From the NCBI GenBank assembly GCA_964568455.1, contig CAZMPJ010000003.1, forward strand, positions 1 through 64,000: a stretch of 64,000 bases of DNA, written 5' to 3'. The translations under genes and the position numbers were made by a program. Source of the DNA: CAZMPJ01 sp964568455 (GTDB taxonomy: Bacteria; Margulisbacteria; WOR-1; O2-12-FULL-45-9). The notes under the pieces were generated by a model. It worked only from the letters and a program-made list of their open reading frames with translations. It did not search any database and was not told the DNA's origin. Below, piece after piece: positions 16,501-24,900 of this stretch (its first letter is position 1; each line of letters begins with the position of its first letter).

Positions 16501-17631
16501 AAAGTTGTAAGGTCCGCGACTATCAATCCCGTTGATGCTTTCGGCTTCCGAGGTGATTTGATAATAGCGGTATTCAACAATCATGGGGTCTTCGGAGCTG
16601 GGCAGAAAACGGGTTAAAAGTTTTATTTCACCTTTAGCATAGCGGATAGCGTAATCCTCATTATTTTTTAGTTCGGTTCCTTTAAAAGTGATTCTTTCAC
16701 TAAATTTAACTGCCGGAGCATGTTCTAATTTATAACGGCCGGAAGTTTCCATTTCTAAAATGTCTGGATCGTCAACTCCGGCAGCAGGAAAAGTTTGGCG
16801 GGCGTAATTAATTAAAGGCTCTGGTTTGGGCAGAGGCTGACCAAATTTTTCTGGATCAATAGTAAAGCGATTTTGAAAACCAAGAAAGTCACGCTTTGAA
16901 AGAGTGGGAAAGAATAAATCCAAAATATTGGTATATTCGTAACTGTACTTAAATTCATCATCAGCAATTAAGATATCATTAAAAGTTATTTTTCCTTCAA
17001 AATAATCAATGGTGTAATCAACATTGCGTGTCAGGCTAACTCCGTTTAGTTCAATGTGTTCTGATCCTTCTACCAGTGAGCCATGCCCTAAATTGTAAGG
17101 CCCCTTAGTATTATTTCCGTTTTGGGCGGTTAATTTTTGGGTTTGGCTTTTAAGTTTTGCCGAAGGAACTGTAATTAAATCATACCAGCTGTCTTTTGAT
17201 TTAAACATAACACCGTTTAAATATTTTGAGGTGGCAGCAAACTCGTTGCCAGTAAAATCAGCATTAAAATCTCCGAAAGTAAGCTCGTGGTTATAATATT
17301 TTACAGTTACGTCGTAGCGATCAGGGGTTTCTGGTTGTTGTTCTAAGTCGTAGCCAACCGAGAGGTCTTCTGATAATTGGCCAACAATTCTAAGTTGAAG
17401 TCTTTCTTGCCAGGGTCCGCTGGTAAAGGAGGGGTAATATCCGCCCAACTGAGAAAGACCGGTAAAATAGTTCTTTTTAGGAACGACATCCGCTTTTTTG
17501 TATTCCCATTTTTTAAAACCGGAAATATCTAATTGCGGATAGATACCTTCTTGGGCAAATGATTCTGCGCAAAAAACAAACAACAAAAAACAAACAGTAA
17601 ATATGGTTATTAAAAGTTTAAAAGTTTTCAT
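13537..17631 (-). CDS. Very large outer-membrane beta-barrel protein with periplasmic repeats
   Basis: The 1364-residue product starts with a signal peptide (residues 1-26, ending ESFAQ). The first 750 residues hold about six copies of a roughly 40-residue motif, seen best as GPYNLGHGSLVEGSE with DYTIDYFEGKITF and GPYNFSHKNLVLESE with DYTINYVNGEIIF. The remaining part (about 790-1364) is a long run of alternating polar/hydrophobic strands, ending in LLTFEGTLNF with a terminal Phe, the signature of a BamA-dependent barrel. The start overlaps the fabF stop by 1 nt (TAATG), so it is coupled to the fatty-acid operon. I know of similar hypothetical proteins in candidate phyla but no function. A role in transport or the cell surface is a guess. 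Confidence 0.85.
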   Translation of the reverse strand: MKTFKLLITIFTVCFLLFVFCAESFAQEGIYPQLDISGFKKWEYKKADVVPKKNYFTGLSQLGGYYPSFTSGPWQERLQLRIVGQLSEDLSVGYDLEQQPETPDRYDVTVKYYNHELTFGDFNADFTGNEFAATSKYLNGVMFKSKDSWYDLITVPSAKLKSQTQKLTAQNGNNTKGPYNLGHGSLVEGSEHIELNGVSLTRNVDYTIDYFEGKITFNDILIADDEFKYSYEYTNILDLFFPTLSKRDFLGFQNRFTIDPEKFGQPLPKPEPLINYARQTFPAAGVDDPDILEMETSGRYKLEHAPAVKFSERITFKGTELKNNEDYAIRYAKGEIKLLTRFLPSSEDPMIVEYRYYQITSEAESINGIDSRGPYNFSHKNLVLESEKIEVDGKLFVRDLDYTINYVNGEIIFSQHISSTSQIKASYQYNEMAVPVLAPSKHPTEIKLGTTYLRESAKAGSIDNTAAAIESFTGSEVIDDNYLIYLSNLPVVASGEAGFNVAVTLSGRTLTREVDYTFPETVLDATTGQYLVTPEANLAYRNQQGDPSDGYRTGTILILDQNLIATTSEVLVTYTYEKSIVGKYSDSGNGTQGPYYLTNIRNIVPGSETLQVWTQGSSVVTTYTRNSSFEANAGDTGYFINYNNDTPSITFNNPLDSNKNFQIIYQYVPPQGFISQDINQSVLGVDGSFKIGELFKVEGAVARSEMDNYIARTPTSESFSGNGSKSYILHSTQDIIEDSQQLYVNDKLLNKDIDYYFSYSAPGQITFYYITPTTQDAIKVDYDYQSAAAAGGTVTTRTGNAYKIGAQTAFFDEKVIFSGDVKKIDSTFNPMGGTAIGIGSSQRQYDLKFKPELHSFYTNYSYKENHNPIAAYDGYYTKSYDNSVALGFNPNNVADITLNYRNYVTLDDITPGASSHNSDTHSQTMSLGLTPSEWNRGILSFNQKYDLKKTLARTDTERDSSNYSSSNTDYSHLNYKLGLSDRFAFVFDYQTSEPTTTSLTDIISSRKRTTDNSYSTTLDLTVGSLEKWLARVSRLDHTELTLVKSSTTTNETIITKNETYHMDFIPFTILTSSLDHNRQEKTTLLVGGTNPLNQRTATNIGLNPVNWLGLGWTGSQSEAIPETGVQNKTTGRANTYTANWKPLSLSKVALVTSYTLSNNNQTAPTGNTATPTVSTLTDTFGQNYTLTLTPIAILPITLGYGLEDFKNKNDHPIVASRIDTHTQNTNQTYGATLTPNQKLTLATKHTILGTKVLQDLKITPLPKTLTKTTNDSKVTYQVFDWGTLIYNRIHEVNKGEIQAGAATELNLEKTTQTYSLNFSVPVDNPVLSSFVFIISNKIVEYKNKSNTDDDFTASLLTFEGTLNF

Positions 17632-18875
17632 TAATCACTATACTTTTTGACAATAAGTATAGCATTGTGTCCGCCAAATCCGAAGGAGTTTGACATAGCA
17701 ATATTAATGGGCATTTTACGCGCTTTATTTGGCACATAATCCAGATCACATTCTGGGTCAGGAGTTGTATAGTTAATGGTCGGTGGTGCAGTTTCATTTT
17801 GAATGGAAAGTACACTGGCAATTAATTCTACTGCTCCAGTCGCGCCCAAAAGATGGCCGATCATTGATTTGTTTGAGCTGATAGCCAGCTTTTTAGCGTG
17901 GCTGCCAAAGGCAGTTTTAATGGCCATGGTTTCATATTTATCATTTAATAAGGTTGAGGTTCCGTGAGCATTGATATAATCAACTTGTTCCGGAGCTATT
18001 CCTGCGTCTTTTAAAGCTGCTTGGATTGCCCTGGCTGCGCCTTCGCCACCTGGGGCGGGGGCAGTAATATGGTTTGCGTCTCCGCTCATGCCGTAACCAA
18101 TAACTTCGGCGTGAATTTTAGCTCCGCGAGCTTTGGCAAATTCTAAATCTTCTAAAATAACTATTCCGGAACCTTCCCCAATAACAAATCCATTACGGTT
18201 TTTGTCAAAAGGACGACTAGCATGAGCCGGATCATCATTTCGATTGGAAAGTGCCCGAGCTGCGCAAAAGCTGCCTACGCCTAAGGGGGTAATTGAGGCT
18301 TCTGCTCCGCCAGCTACCATGGCTTTGGCTGCTCCGCGCTGGATTAATTTGTAAGCATCGCCAATAGAATTGGTTCCAGATGCGCAAGCTGTTACCACGC
18401 AGCTATTAGGACCCTTGGCGCCAATAGCAATCGAAGTATAACCCGCGGCCATATCCGCAATCATATAGGGTACTGTAAAAGGACTAAGTTTTGACGGCCC
18501 TTTAGTATGTAATGTTCTAGCTTGTTCTTCAAGAAAGCCAATTCCTCCGATTCCAGAGCCAACGAGAACGCCAATTTCGTTGGCATTATCAGCAATAGTT
18601 ATCTTTGCGTCTGCAACTGCCATTTTTGCGGCCCCTACGGAAAATTGAATAAAGCGTACTAGTCTTCTGGCCTCTTTTTTATCTAAATAATCAGAAGGAT
18701 TAAAATCTTTTGCCTCGCCGGCAATTTGAGAAGAGAACTCGCTAGCATCAAAGTGGGTAATTTTATCAATAGCGTTTTTTCCGTTAGACAGGCCTTCCCA
18801 AAAAAGGTCAATTCCTGTTCCCAAAGGAGTGACGGCTCCCATGCCGGTAATTACTACTCTTTTTTTCTGATCCAT
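17631..18875 (-). CDS. fabF: 3-oxoacyl-ACP synthase II
   Basis: Condenses malonyl-ACP with acyl-ACP in chain elongation. The thiolase-fold triad is complete: C164 in VTACASGTNS, H304 in NAHGTST and H341 in MIGHLLGATG. The 414 residues are full length. A GAGGAGG ribosome site precedes the ATG. It is the seventh gene in etfB-etfA-fabD-fabG-acpP-fabK-fabF and starts right after fabK. Its stop overlaps the next start. Confidence 0.97.
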   Translation of the reverse strand: MDQKKRVVITGMGAVTPLGTGIDLFWEGLSNGKNAIDKITHFDASEFSSQIAGEAKDFNPSDYLDKKEARRLVRFIQFSVGAAKMAVADAKITIADNANEIGVLVGSGIGGIGFLEEQARTLHTKGPSKLSPFTVPYMIADMAAGYTSIAIGAKGPNSCVVTACASGTNSIGDAYKLIQRGAAKAMVAGGAEASITPLGVGSFCAARALSNRNDDPAHASRPFDKNRNGFVIGEGSGIVILEDLEFAKARGAKIHAEVIGYGMSGDANHITAPAPGGEGAARAIQAALKDAGIAPEQVDYINAHGTSTLLNDKYETMAIKTAFGSHAKKLAISSNKSMIGHLLGATGAVELIASVLSIQNETAPPTINYTTPDPECDLDYVPNKARKMPINIAMSNSFGFGGHNAILIVKKYSD

Positions 18876-18876
18876 A

Positions 18877-19833
18877 CTAATTTGCCTCCTCAGCCTCTTT
18901 AATTAAATCTTTCATAATTTCTGCTGCCGGTCGGATATTGCGGTTTTTTATTTTCCAGACATTTTCTCCAGAAAATACTACGCCGTTTTCAACATCGCCG
19001 TGCAGAGAATTAATTAACGCCTTAATAATACAATATTCTAAAGAACAATTTTTTAAACAAAAGTCACAACCCACTGGCTTAGGGGCGGTCTTGGTCAGGA
19101 TCTTATCTACAAATGGGGTTTTAATTGCTCTTCCAGGAAGTCCCACTGGAGAAGAAATTACTACCACATCCTCTTTTTTAGCTTGTTGGTATTTTTGTTT
19201 GTAGGGCAGGGCTGCGTTGCATTCTTTTGAAAGCACAAAAAGAGTCGCGATTTGTGCTCCGCTGGCTCCCATTTTAATCATTTCAACAATATCTTTACCA
19301 TCGGTGATTCCACCGGCGGCAACAACCGGTATTTTTACTGCTTTTAAAACTTCCGGAAGGAGTTCTTTAATTGAACGATCGGTGCCTAAGTGTCCTCCGG
19401 CTTCTTTGCCTTCAACCACGATTGCGGCTGCTCCGCACCTTTCAGATGTTTTAGCTAAGCGTGCAGAAGAGACAATGGGGACGATGGGGGTGTTGTTTTC
19501 TTGGCCAAACTTGAAAATATCTCGGGAAAAACCTGCCCCAGTAAATATGAGGTCGATTTTTTCTTTGATAGCAGTCTTAACAACCCCCCAGAAGTCTCTA
19601 GCGGCAAACATAATGTTGATGCCGATAATGCCCCCTTGAGCTTTTTCTCTGGCAATCCTTATTTCCTTGGCCAATTCTTCGGGTGTCATGCCAGAAGCTC
19701 CGATGACGCCGATGCCCCCGGCAGCAGCCACTGCTCCTGCTAGGCTGCCAGTCGATATTTTTACTGCCATCCCGCCCTGTATGATTGGGATTTTTGCAAT
19801 AAATTTATCAATTTTTAATTCAGGTAACTTCAT
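18877..19833 (-). CDS. fabK: FabK-type enoyl-ACP reductase / nitronate monooxygenase family flavoprotein
   Basis: A TIM-barrel FMN enzyme that, from its position, most likely carries out the enoyl-ACP reduction step; no fabI is present in the window. The family marks are IPIIQGGMAVKIS near the start, VVEGKEAGGHLG (about 135-150), and VVAAGGI followed by ASGAQIATLF. An unusual C-terminal CX2CX3CX4C cluster, in GCDFCLKNCSLEYC (about 255-268), could hold an Fe-S cluster or zinc. Similar Cys tails occur in some FabK/nitronate monooxygenase relatives. The 318 residues fit. Nitronate oxidation is the alternative, but context favours fatty-acid synthesis. Confidence 0.85.
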   Translation of the reverse strand: MKLPELKIDKFIAKIPIIQGGMAVKISTGSLAGAVAAAGGIGVIGASGMTPEELAKEIRIAREKAQGGIIGINIMFAARDFWGVVKTAIKEKIDLIFTGAGFSRDIFKFGQENNTPIVPIVSSARLAKTSERCGAAAIVVEGKEAGGHLGTDRSIKELLPEVLKAVKIPVVAAGGITDGKDIVEMIKMGASGAQIATLFVLSKECNAALPYKQKYQQAKKEDVVVISSPVGLPGRAIKTPFVDKILTKTAPKPVGCDFCLKNCSLEYCIIKALINSLHGDVENGVVFSGENVWKIKNRNIRPAAEIMKDLIKEAEEAN

Positions 19834-19836
19834 TTT

Positions 19837-20082
19837 TTACTTCTTTGCGTGAGATGAAATATAGGCTACAGTATCTCCAACAGTTTTAATTTTTTCTGCG
19901 TCTTCGTCCGGGATTTCGGTTCCAAACGCTTCTTCTAGCGCCATAACTAATTCTACAGTATCAAGAGAATCAGCTCCTAGGTCGTCAACAAAAGAAGATT
20001 CTTTTTTAATTTCCGCTTCATTGACCCCTAACTGTTCTACTACTACCTTTTTTACTTTTTCAAAAACTTCTTGCTCGTTCAC
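19837..20082 (-). CDS. acpP: Acyl carrier protein
   Basis: Carries acyl intermediates on 4'-phosphopantetheine attached to S39 in GADSLDTVEL. I choose the GTG at 20082, giving 81 residues, because AAGGAGGTGG lies just upstream. The longer frame to 20124 would overlap the fabG stop region and add 14 non-family residues. It sits between fabG (22 nt gap) and fabK. Confidence 0.95.
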   Translation of the reverse strand: MNEQEVFEKVKKVVVEQLGVNEAEIKKESSFVDDLGADSLDTVELVMALEEAFGTEIPDEDAEKIKTVGDTVAYISSHAKK

Positions 20083-20104
20083 TTGTAAATCCACCTCCTT
20101 TTTT

Positions 20105-20833
20105 CTACATATACATGCCGCCATTTACATTAATAACTTGTCCAGTAATGTAACTGGCGTCATCACTTGCCAAAAATACAGTTGCCGCAGCGATATCTTC
20201 GGGTAAGCCCAATTTTGCCAATGGGATCTGGGCTGTCATTCGTTGCTTAGCCTCTTCTGGTATTTTATCAGTCATTGCGGTTTTAATAAAGCCCGGAGCA
20301 ATGGCATTTGCCGTGATCCCTCTGGGTGCTAACTCCCTAGCCAAAGTCTTAGTAAAGCCAATTACGCCTGCTTTGCTAGCCGCATAATTTGCCTGGCCCA
20401 CATTGCCCATTTCGCCAACAATTGAAGCAATATTAATGATTTTTCCGGTCCTTTTTTTCATCATGATGATTGAGATGGTTTTTGAAACATTAAAAACCCC
20501 ATTAAGATTGACGTTTATTACCGCATCCCAGTCTTCTTTTTTCATGCGAATAAAAAGTGCGTCTTTGGTAATGCCAGCGTTGTTAACTACGATATCGATT
20601 GTGCCAAATTGTTCTACGATTTTTTTAACCCCTGCTTCAACATCGGCAAGGTCGGTTACATTCATTTTAATAGCTAGCTCGCTTCCCAATTCTTTTGCAG
20701 TTGCCTGGGCTAATTCCAGGTTTATATCTGAAATAACTATTTTAGCGCCTTCTTTGGCCATGGCCTCGGCAATGGCTTTGCCAATCCCTTGGGCTGAACC
20801 TGTGATAAGTGCTACTTTATCTTTTAACTTCAT
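20105..20833 (-). CDS. fabG: 3-oxoacyl-ACP reductase
   Basis: NADPH-dependent reduction of 3-oxoacyl-ACP. The short-chain dehydrogenase signatures are present: GSAQGIGKA cofactor loop (about 12-20), NNAG (about 87-90), catalytic Ser in NIASIVG, and Y150/K154 in NYAASKAG. The end ITGQVINVNGGMYM is typical of FabG. Length 242 is normal. The gap to fabD is 3 nt. Confidence 0.97.
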   Translation of the reverse strand: MKLKDKVALITGSAQGIGKAIAEAMAKEGAKIVISDINLELAQATAKELGSELAIKMNVTDLADVEAGVKKIVEQFGTIDIVVNNAGITKDALFIRMKKEDWDAVINVNLNGVFNVSKTISIIMMKKRTGKIINIASIVGEMGNVGQANYAASKAGVIGFTKTLARELAPRGITANAIAPGFIKTAMTDKIPEEAKQRMTAQIPLAKLGLPEDIAAATVFLASDDASYITGQVINVNGGMYM

Positions 20834-20836
20834 GGT

Positions 20837-21685
20837 TTAAGCTCCTTTTTGAATCTTTTTAATTAAACCGGTTAATACTTTACCCGGTCCAACTTCAATA
20901 AAATTATCAACACCCTGGGAGAGCATATATTTAACCGAATCTTCCCAAAGCACTGATCCAGTAACTTGTTTGATCAATAAATCTTTGATTTCAGCGCTAC
21001 TAGTTACTGGCTTAGCAGTAACATTAGCAATAATCGGAATAGTTGCATCTTTAATTTCAATTTTATCCAGTTCTGCTTTTAATTTATCCGCTGCTGGCTG
21101 CATAAGAGGGCAGTGGAATGGTGCAGAAACTGCTAAAGGAATGGTCCGCTTAACCCCAGCCGCCTTTAATTTTTCACAGGCAGCATTAACAGCTGATTTT
21201 TGGCCAGAAATGACAATTTGTCCAGGAGCGTTATAATTAGCCGGCCAAACCTGGCCGATTTCCTGACAAATGTTTTCAATAACTGATCTTTCCCCGCCTA
21301 AAATGGCTGCCATCGCACCTTCGCCAATTGGAACTGCTTCCTGCATAAATTTTCCGCGCAAATGAACTGTTTTTACCGCATCTTCAAAGCTAATTGATCC
21401 AGCTGCAACTAAAGCACTGTATTCTCCTAGGCTGTGCCCTGCTACAAATTGTGTTTGTTGTTTGTTGTCTGTTGTTTGTTGTTTAAACATGGCAATGCTA
21501 ACAGTTAAAATAGCAGGTTGGGTGATTGCTGTTTGTTTAAGTTGATCTTCGGGGCCCTCAAAACAAATTTTCTTAAGGTCAAACCCTAAAATTTGATTGG
21601 CTTTATCTAAATATTCTTCTGCCAGGCCTTTCCCCATGCCAATGGCTTGCGCCCCTTGACCAGGGAAAACAAAAGCTGTGCTCAT
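20837..21685 (-). CDS. fabD: Malonyl-CoA:ACP transacylase
   Basis: Loads malonyl groups onto ACP. The catalytic S85 lies in GHSLGEYSAL and H191 in SAPFHCPLM; the oxyanion Gln is in VFPGQGAQ. The 282-residue length is slightly short but complete. Just before the active site the DNA runs as a TTGTTGTTTG-type low-complexity tract (21454-21484 on plus) that encodes KQQTTDNKQQTQF. That stretch is variable in the family, so the tract has probably inserted or expanded there harmlessly. Confidence 0.96.
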   Translation of the reverse strand: MSTAFVFPGQGAQAIGMGKGLAEEYLDKANQILGFDLKKICFEGPEDQLKQTAITQPAILTVSIAMFKQQTTDNKQQTQFVAGHSLGEYSALVAAGSISFEDAVKTVHLRGKFMQEAVPIGEGAMAAILGGERSVIENICQEIGQVWPANYNAPGQIVISGQKSAVNAACEKLKAAGVKRTIPLAVSAPFHCPLMQPAADKLKAELDKIEIKDATIPIIANVTAKPVTSSAEIKDLLIKQVTGSVLWEDSVKYMLSQGVDNFIEVGPGKVLTGLIKKIQKGA

Positions 21686-21687
21686 TA

Positions 21688-22902
21688 TTACCCTCTGATT
21701 TCTTGGAGTTTTTTAGTTAAAAGGGGAACATATTCAAATAGATCCCCTACGATTCCGTAGGTGGCAACTTTAAAGATCGGGGCGTCCGGATCTTTGTTAA
21801 TTGCCACAATAATGTCGGATGATTGCATGCCAACCAAATGTTGTATTTTACCGGAGATTCCGCAGGCAATGTAAAGTTTTGGCGCAACTGTTTTTCCGGT
21901 TTGACCAACCTGGTGATGGGCAGAAATCCAACCCGCGTCAACAGTGGCGCGCGAAGCGCCTACTGCGCCGCCTAATACTTTGGCCAAGTCTTCAATTAGG
22001 CTAAAGTTTTTTGCTTCTCCAATTCCTCGTCCACCAGAAACAATAATTTCTGCTTCAGCTAAATTAACTTTTGTACTTTCATCTTTAATAATTTCAATTA
22101 GCTTTACAATTAGATCTTCTGGATTGATAACCGGGCTAAATTTAATCAGCTCACCTTTTCTGCCTTCTTTGCGATCAGACTTCTTAAACACTTTTGGTCT
22201 GACCGTTGACATTTGCGGCCGATTGTTGGGTGCAATAATTGTAGCCATGATGTTGCCGCCAAAAGCCGGACGGGTTTGTTGTAATATTTTCTTTTCCGGA
22301 TCAATTGAAAGACCAGTACAGTCAGCGGTTAAGCCTGCGCCAACTCTAATAGCTAATCTGGCGGCTAAATCTCGTCCCATAGTGGTTGCGCCGAGTAAGA
22401 AAATTTCAGGTTTATATTTAGTAATTAATTCTGCAATCGCGCGGGTGTAGGGCAGGGATTTGTAGTCTTTTAATTCGTCATGGTGCATTAAATAAACTTT
22501 GTCTGCGCCGTGGGCAAATAAATGGGCAACTTCTTCTTCAATTGCTTCTCCGCCGCAAAGCACGGCAGAGACATCTGTTTTTAATTCTTTAGCCAGAGTT
22601 ATAGCTTCGCCTAAGAGCTCATAAGCAACTGACTGAATTTTTCCTTCACGTTGTTCAGCAAAAACCCAGACCCCTTTATAATGTGAAAGATCAGCACTTG
22701 ATTCTTTTTCTGCTTTTATTTCAATAGCTTTAAATTTACAAGAAGAAACACAAGCGCTGCAAAGTGTACATTTATCCAAGTCAATAACCGCTAACTTTTT
22801 CTTTGTTCCTTCGCGCTCTTTCATTTCAATCGCGCCTAAAGGACAAGCTTTAACACATAGTGTGCAGCCTGTACATTTATCAGCGTATACTTTTATGCTC
22901 AT
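21688..22902 (-). CDS. etfA: Electron transfer flavoprotein alpha subunit with N-terminal 2[4Fe-4S] ferredoxin domain
   Basis: Residues 5-65 form a two-cluster ferredoxin: CTGCTLCVKACP and CTLCSACVSSC. The Etf alpha domain follows (about 75-404) with the FAD-binding segment near the end (SRATVDAGW, HHQVGQTGKTV, CGISGKIQHLVGM). Such fusions are known in caffeyl-CoA reductase and lactate dehydrogenase Etfs of acetogens, where flavin-based electron bifurcation links NADH, ferredoxin and an acyl-CoA or lactate enzyme. Bifurcation here is inference. The start overlaps etfB by 4 nt, and fabD follows after 2 nt. Confidence 0.95.
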   Translation of the reverse strand: MSIKVYADKCTGCTLCVKACPLGAIEMKEREGTKKKLAVIDLDKCTLCSACVSSCKFKAIEIKAEKESSADLSHYKGVWVFAEQREGKIQSVAYELLGEAITLAKELKTDVSAVLCGGEAIEEEVAHLFAHGADKVYLMHHDELKDYKSLPYTRAIAELITKYKPEIFLLGATTMGRDLAARLAIRVGAGLTADCTGLSIDPEKKILQQTRPAFGGNIMATIIAPNNRPQMSTVRPKVFKKSDRKEGRKGELIKFSPVINPEDLIVKLIEIIKDESTKVNLAEAEIIVSGGRGIGEAKNFSLIEDLAKVLGGAVGASRATVDAGWISAHHQVGQTGKTVAPKLYIACGISGKIQHLVGMQSSDIIVAINKDPDAPIFKVATYGIVGDLFEYVPLLTKKLQEIRG

Positions 22903-23681
22903 ATGATCTTTCTCTCTTTAATCTTACTAACCAGCTTATCAATGATTTCTTGAGGCTCACCTTCAAGCTTTTCTCCGCCGCCCTTAGGAGGAGGCGTAAA
23001 GATTTTAACTACTTGAGTGGGAGAACCGTCAAGCCCTAAATTTTTAGCATCAGCGTTAAGCTCAGCTGCTTTTAAGGTTTTAACTTCAGCTTTTTTAGCT
23101 TTCATCATGCCGCGCAAAGAAGGCATTCTAGGTTCATTAATTTGTTTTACTACGGTTAAAACTGCCGGAAGCGGACATTCAACCACTTCATTTACTTCTT
23201 CCAGCAATCTTTCTATTTTAGCGGTTTTGTTTTCTACTTCAATTTTAACCGCAAAGGTTACTTGAGGCAGGTTAAGCCATTCAGCAATCCCAGGGCCAAC
23301 CTGGGCAGTATCGCCATCAATTGCTTGTTTGCCGCAGATAATTAGGTCGAAATTGCCGATTTTCTTAATAGCTTGGGCTAGGGTGTAAGAGGTGGCCCAG
23401 GTGTCAGAGCCCGCAAAAGCGCGGTCAGAAACCAAATAAACTTCGTCTACGCCCATGGCAATGCAGGTTTTAAGTGCTTCAGCTGCTTGGGGAGGACCCA
23501 TAGTAATAGCAGTGACTTTGCCGCCATGCTTTTCTTTAAGCTTTAATGCTGCTTCAATGGCGTTTTCGTCAAAAGGATTAACAATTGAAGGAACGCCCTC
23601 CCTGACCAAAGTGTTGGTTTCAGGGTTGATTTTTACTTCAGTTGTTTCCGGGACCTGTTTTATGCAAACTATTATATCCAT
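22899..23681 (-). CDS. etfB: Electron transfer flavoprotein beta subunit
   Basis: Partner of EtfA. Family segments include DIIVCIKQVPETTEV at the N-terminus, CGKQAIDGDTAQVGP in the nucleotide-binding part (about 135-150), and the recognition loop LTVVKQINEPRMPSLRGMMKAKK (about 185-208) that docks on the partner dehydrogenase. I use the ATG at 23681; a TTG at 23687 would add two residues. It is the first gene of the etf-fab operon, and its promoter region faces the divergent paralog at 23774. Confidence 0.94.
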   Translation of the reverse strand: MDIIVCIKQVPETTEVKINPETNTLVREGVPSIVNPFDENAIEAALKLKEKHGGKVTAITMGPPQAAEALKTCIAMGVDEVYLVSDRAFAGSDTWATSYTLAQAIKKIGNFDLIICGKQAIDGDTAQVGPGIAEWLNLPQVTFAVKIEVENKTAKIERLLEEVNEVVECPLPAVLTVVKQINEPRMPSLRGMMKAKKAEVKTLKAAELNADAKNLGLDGSPTQVVKIFTPPPKGGGEKLEGEPQEIIDKLVSKIKERKII

Positions 23682-23773
23682 AGTCAAATAAAGCAGAAGT
23701 ATAGCATATTTGTAAGTTTGAGAAAAGAGTGAAATTTTGAGGAAAAGAAGCTGATATAGAGAAGGAGGGGAAA

Positions 23774-24859
23774 ATGGGTCAAATAGGACTTAATGGTATT
23801 AGTAGTATTCCTAGCGCCTTAAGATCAGCGGGCAGCGCCTTAAGATGTAGAAGGAAAATTGGTAATTTTGGGCCGCGGTTCCATGCCTTAATGAGAGAAA
23901 AAGGTATAAAAATCAAACCGCAAATGCTTGTGGCCTTGCACACAATGCCAGCCCCAGGTATGGGTAGGCTTTTGGCTGAAGCACTAATTAAAAATCAGTT
24001 AGAACCGTCTTCTTGCATCGAAATTATTGAGACCGTTGGAAAAATGATGTTAAGACTAGGGAGTAGGAAGCAGCCAGAAGTTGCAAAGTTTTTTATGGTG
24101 GCAGTGTCTGCAATAAAAGGTGCAGATACAGATTCCTTAGTTAGATATATGAATATGGCAGAAGAAGTAGGCCAGGTTAGGGAGGAAAAGTTTTTTTGTG
24201 AAAGCTGGATCAAAACGGAAAAGATGGATATAGATCAAGCAGTGGCATTTATAGCAGAAATGGATATTATTAGGGCATATGAGGAAAAAGAGCTTGCCTC
24301 TTTAGTTTTGATGGGATCAATGCTGTTTAGCGCTGATTTTATAGGTAGGTTTGCCGCGATCAAATTTTATAGCGTCAAGAAAACAGCCGCACTAGCAAGA
24401 GTTGTTCTTAAAAATTTGGGGTTCCCTTTTTCTAAAAAGGTTACTGATATTTTAATGCGCAGGGGAATTACGTCTTCAAAACAAGTTGCGATTTTCTTTG
24501 ATCACTATCTTTCTTCTAGTAGGAGAGATTTGTGTAAGACGGCGGATTATCTGGTAGTTTTTTGTCAAAGAAATAAATATAATAATCAAAAAATAGCACG
24601 TTTGATTATGGAACTCATAAAATTAGAGGAATATACCCTGAATCAAATGGCTTTGTTAACAAGTAAAGTTGCTTCCTTGGTAAACAGCTGTCCAAGAGGA
24701 GTGTACGATTTAGCTAGAATTGGGGCATTTGTAAAAACGCTTGCTGACGTCTTAGGCTATGATAAAGCTCAAAAGCTTGCCTTAGCAGAAAAAGTGGCGC
24801 AGTGCCGGGGGCTTAAAGCAGAAAGAGCCAACCAGCTAATTGAGATTGTTACTTCTTAA
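23774..24859 (+). CDS. Unknown helical protein, first of two tandem paralogs
   Basis: A 361-residue protein without signal peptide or recognisable domain. It looks almost fully alpha-helical, with short helix pairs that may form a solenoid. The most conserved part is FGPRFHALMREKG and IKPQM near residues 34-55, shared with the next gene even at DNA level. Other shared blocks are GKMMLRLG, KFFMVA and FIGRFAAIKFY. GAGAAGGAGGGG precedes the ATG. The 3' end carries 18 nt (24849-24866) identical to the end of the acyl-CoA dehydrogenase gene region at 26117-26134, so this copy probably arose by duplication of the downstream one. Function unknown. Confidence 0.8.
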   Translation: MGQIGLNGISSIPSALRSAGSALRCRRKIGNFGPRFHALMREKGIKIKPQMLVALHTMPAPGMGRLLAEALIKNQLEPSSCIEIIETVGKMMLRLGSRKQPEVAKFFMVAVSAIKGADTDSLVRYMNMAEEVGQVREEKFFCESWIKTEKMDIDQAVAFIAEMDIIRAYEEKELASLVLMGSMLFSADFIGRFAAIKFYSVKKTAALARVVLKNLGFPFSKKVTDILMRRGITSSKQVAIFFDHYLSSSRRDLCKTADYLVVFCQRNKYNNQKIARLIMELIKLEEYTLNQMALLTSKVASLVNSCPRGVYDLARIGAFVKTLADVLGYDKAQKLALAEKVAQCRGLKAERANQLIEIVTS

Positions 24860-24900
24860 CGCTTTCCCTGGTTAGATTTCCCTTGGTAAGGAGATAAAGA

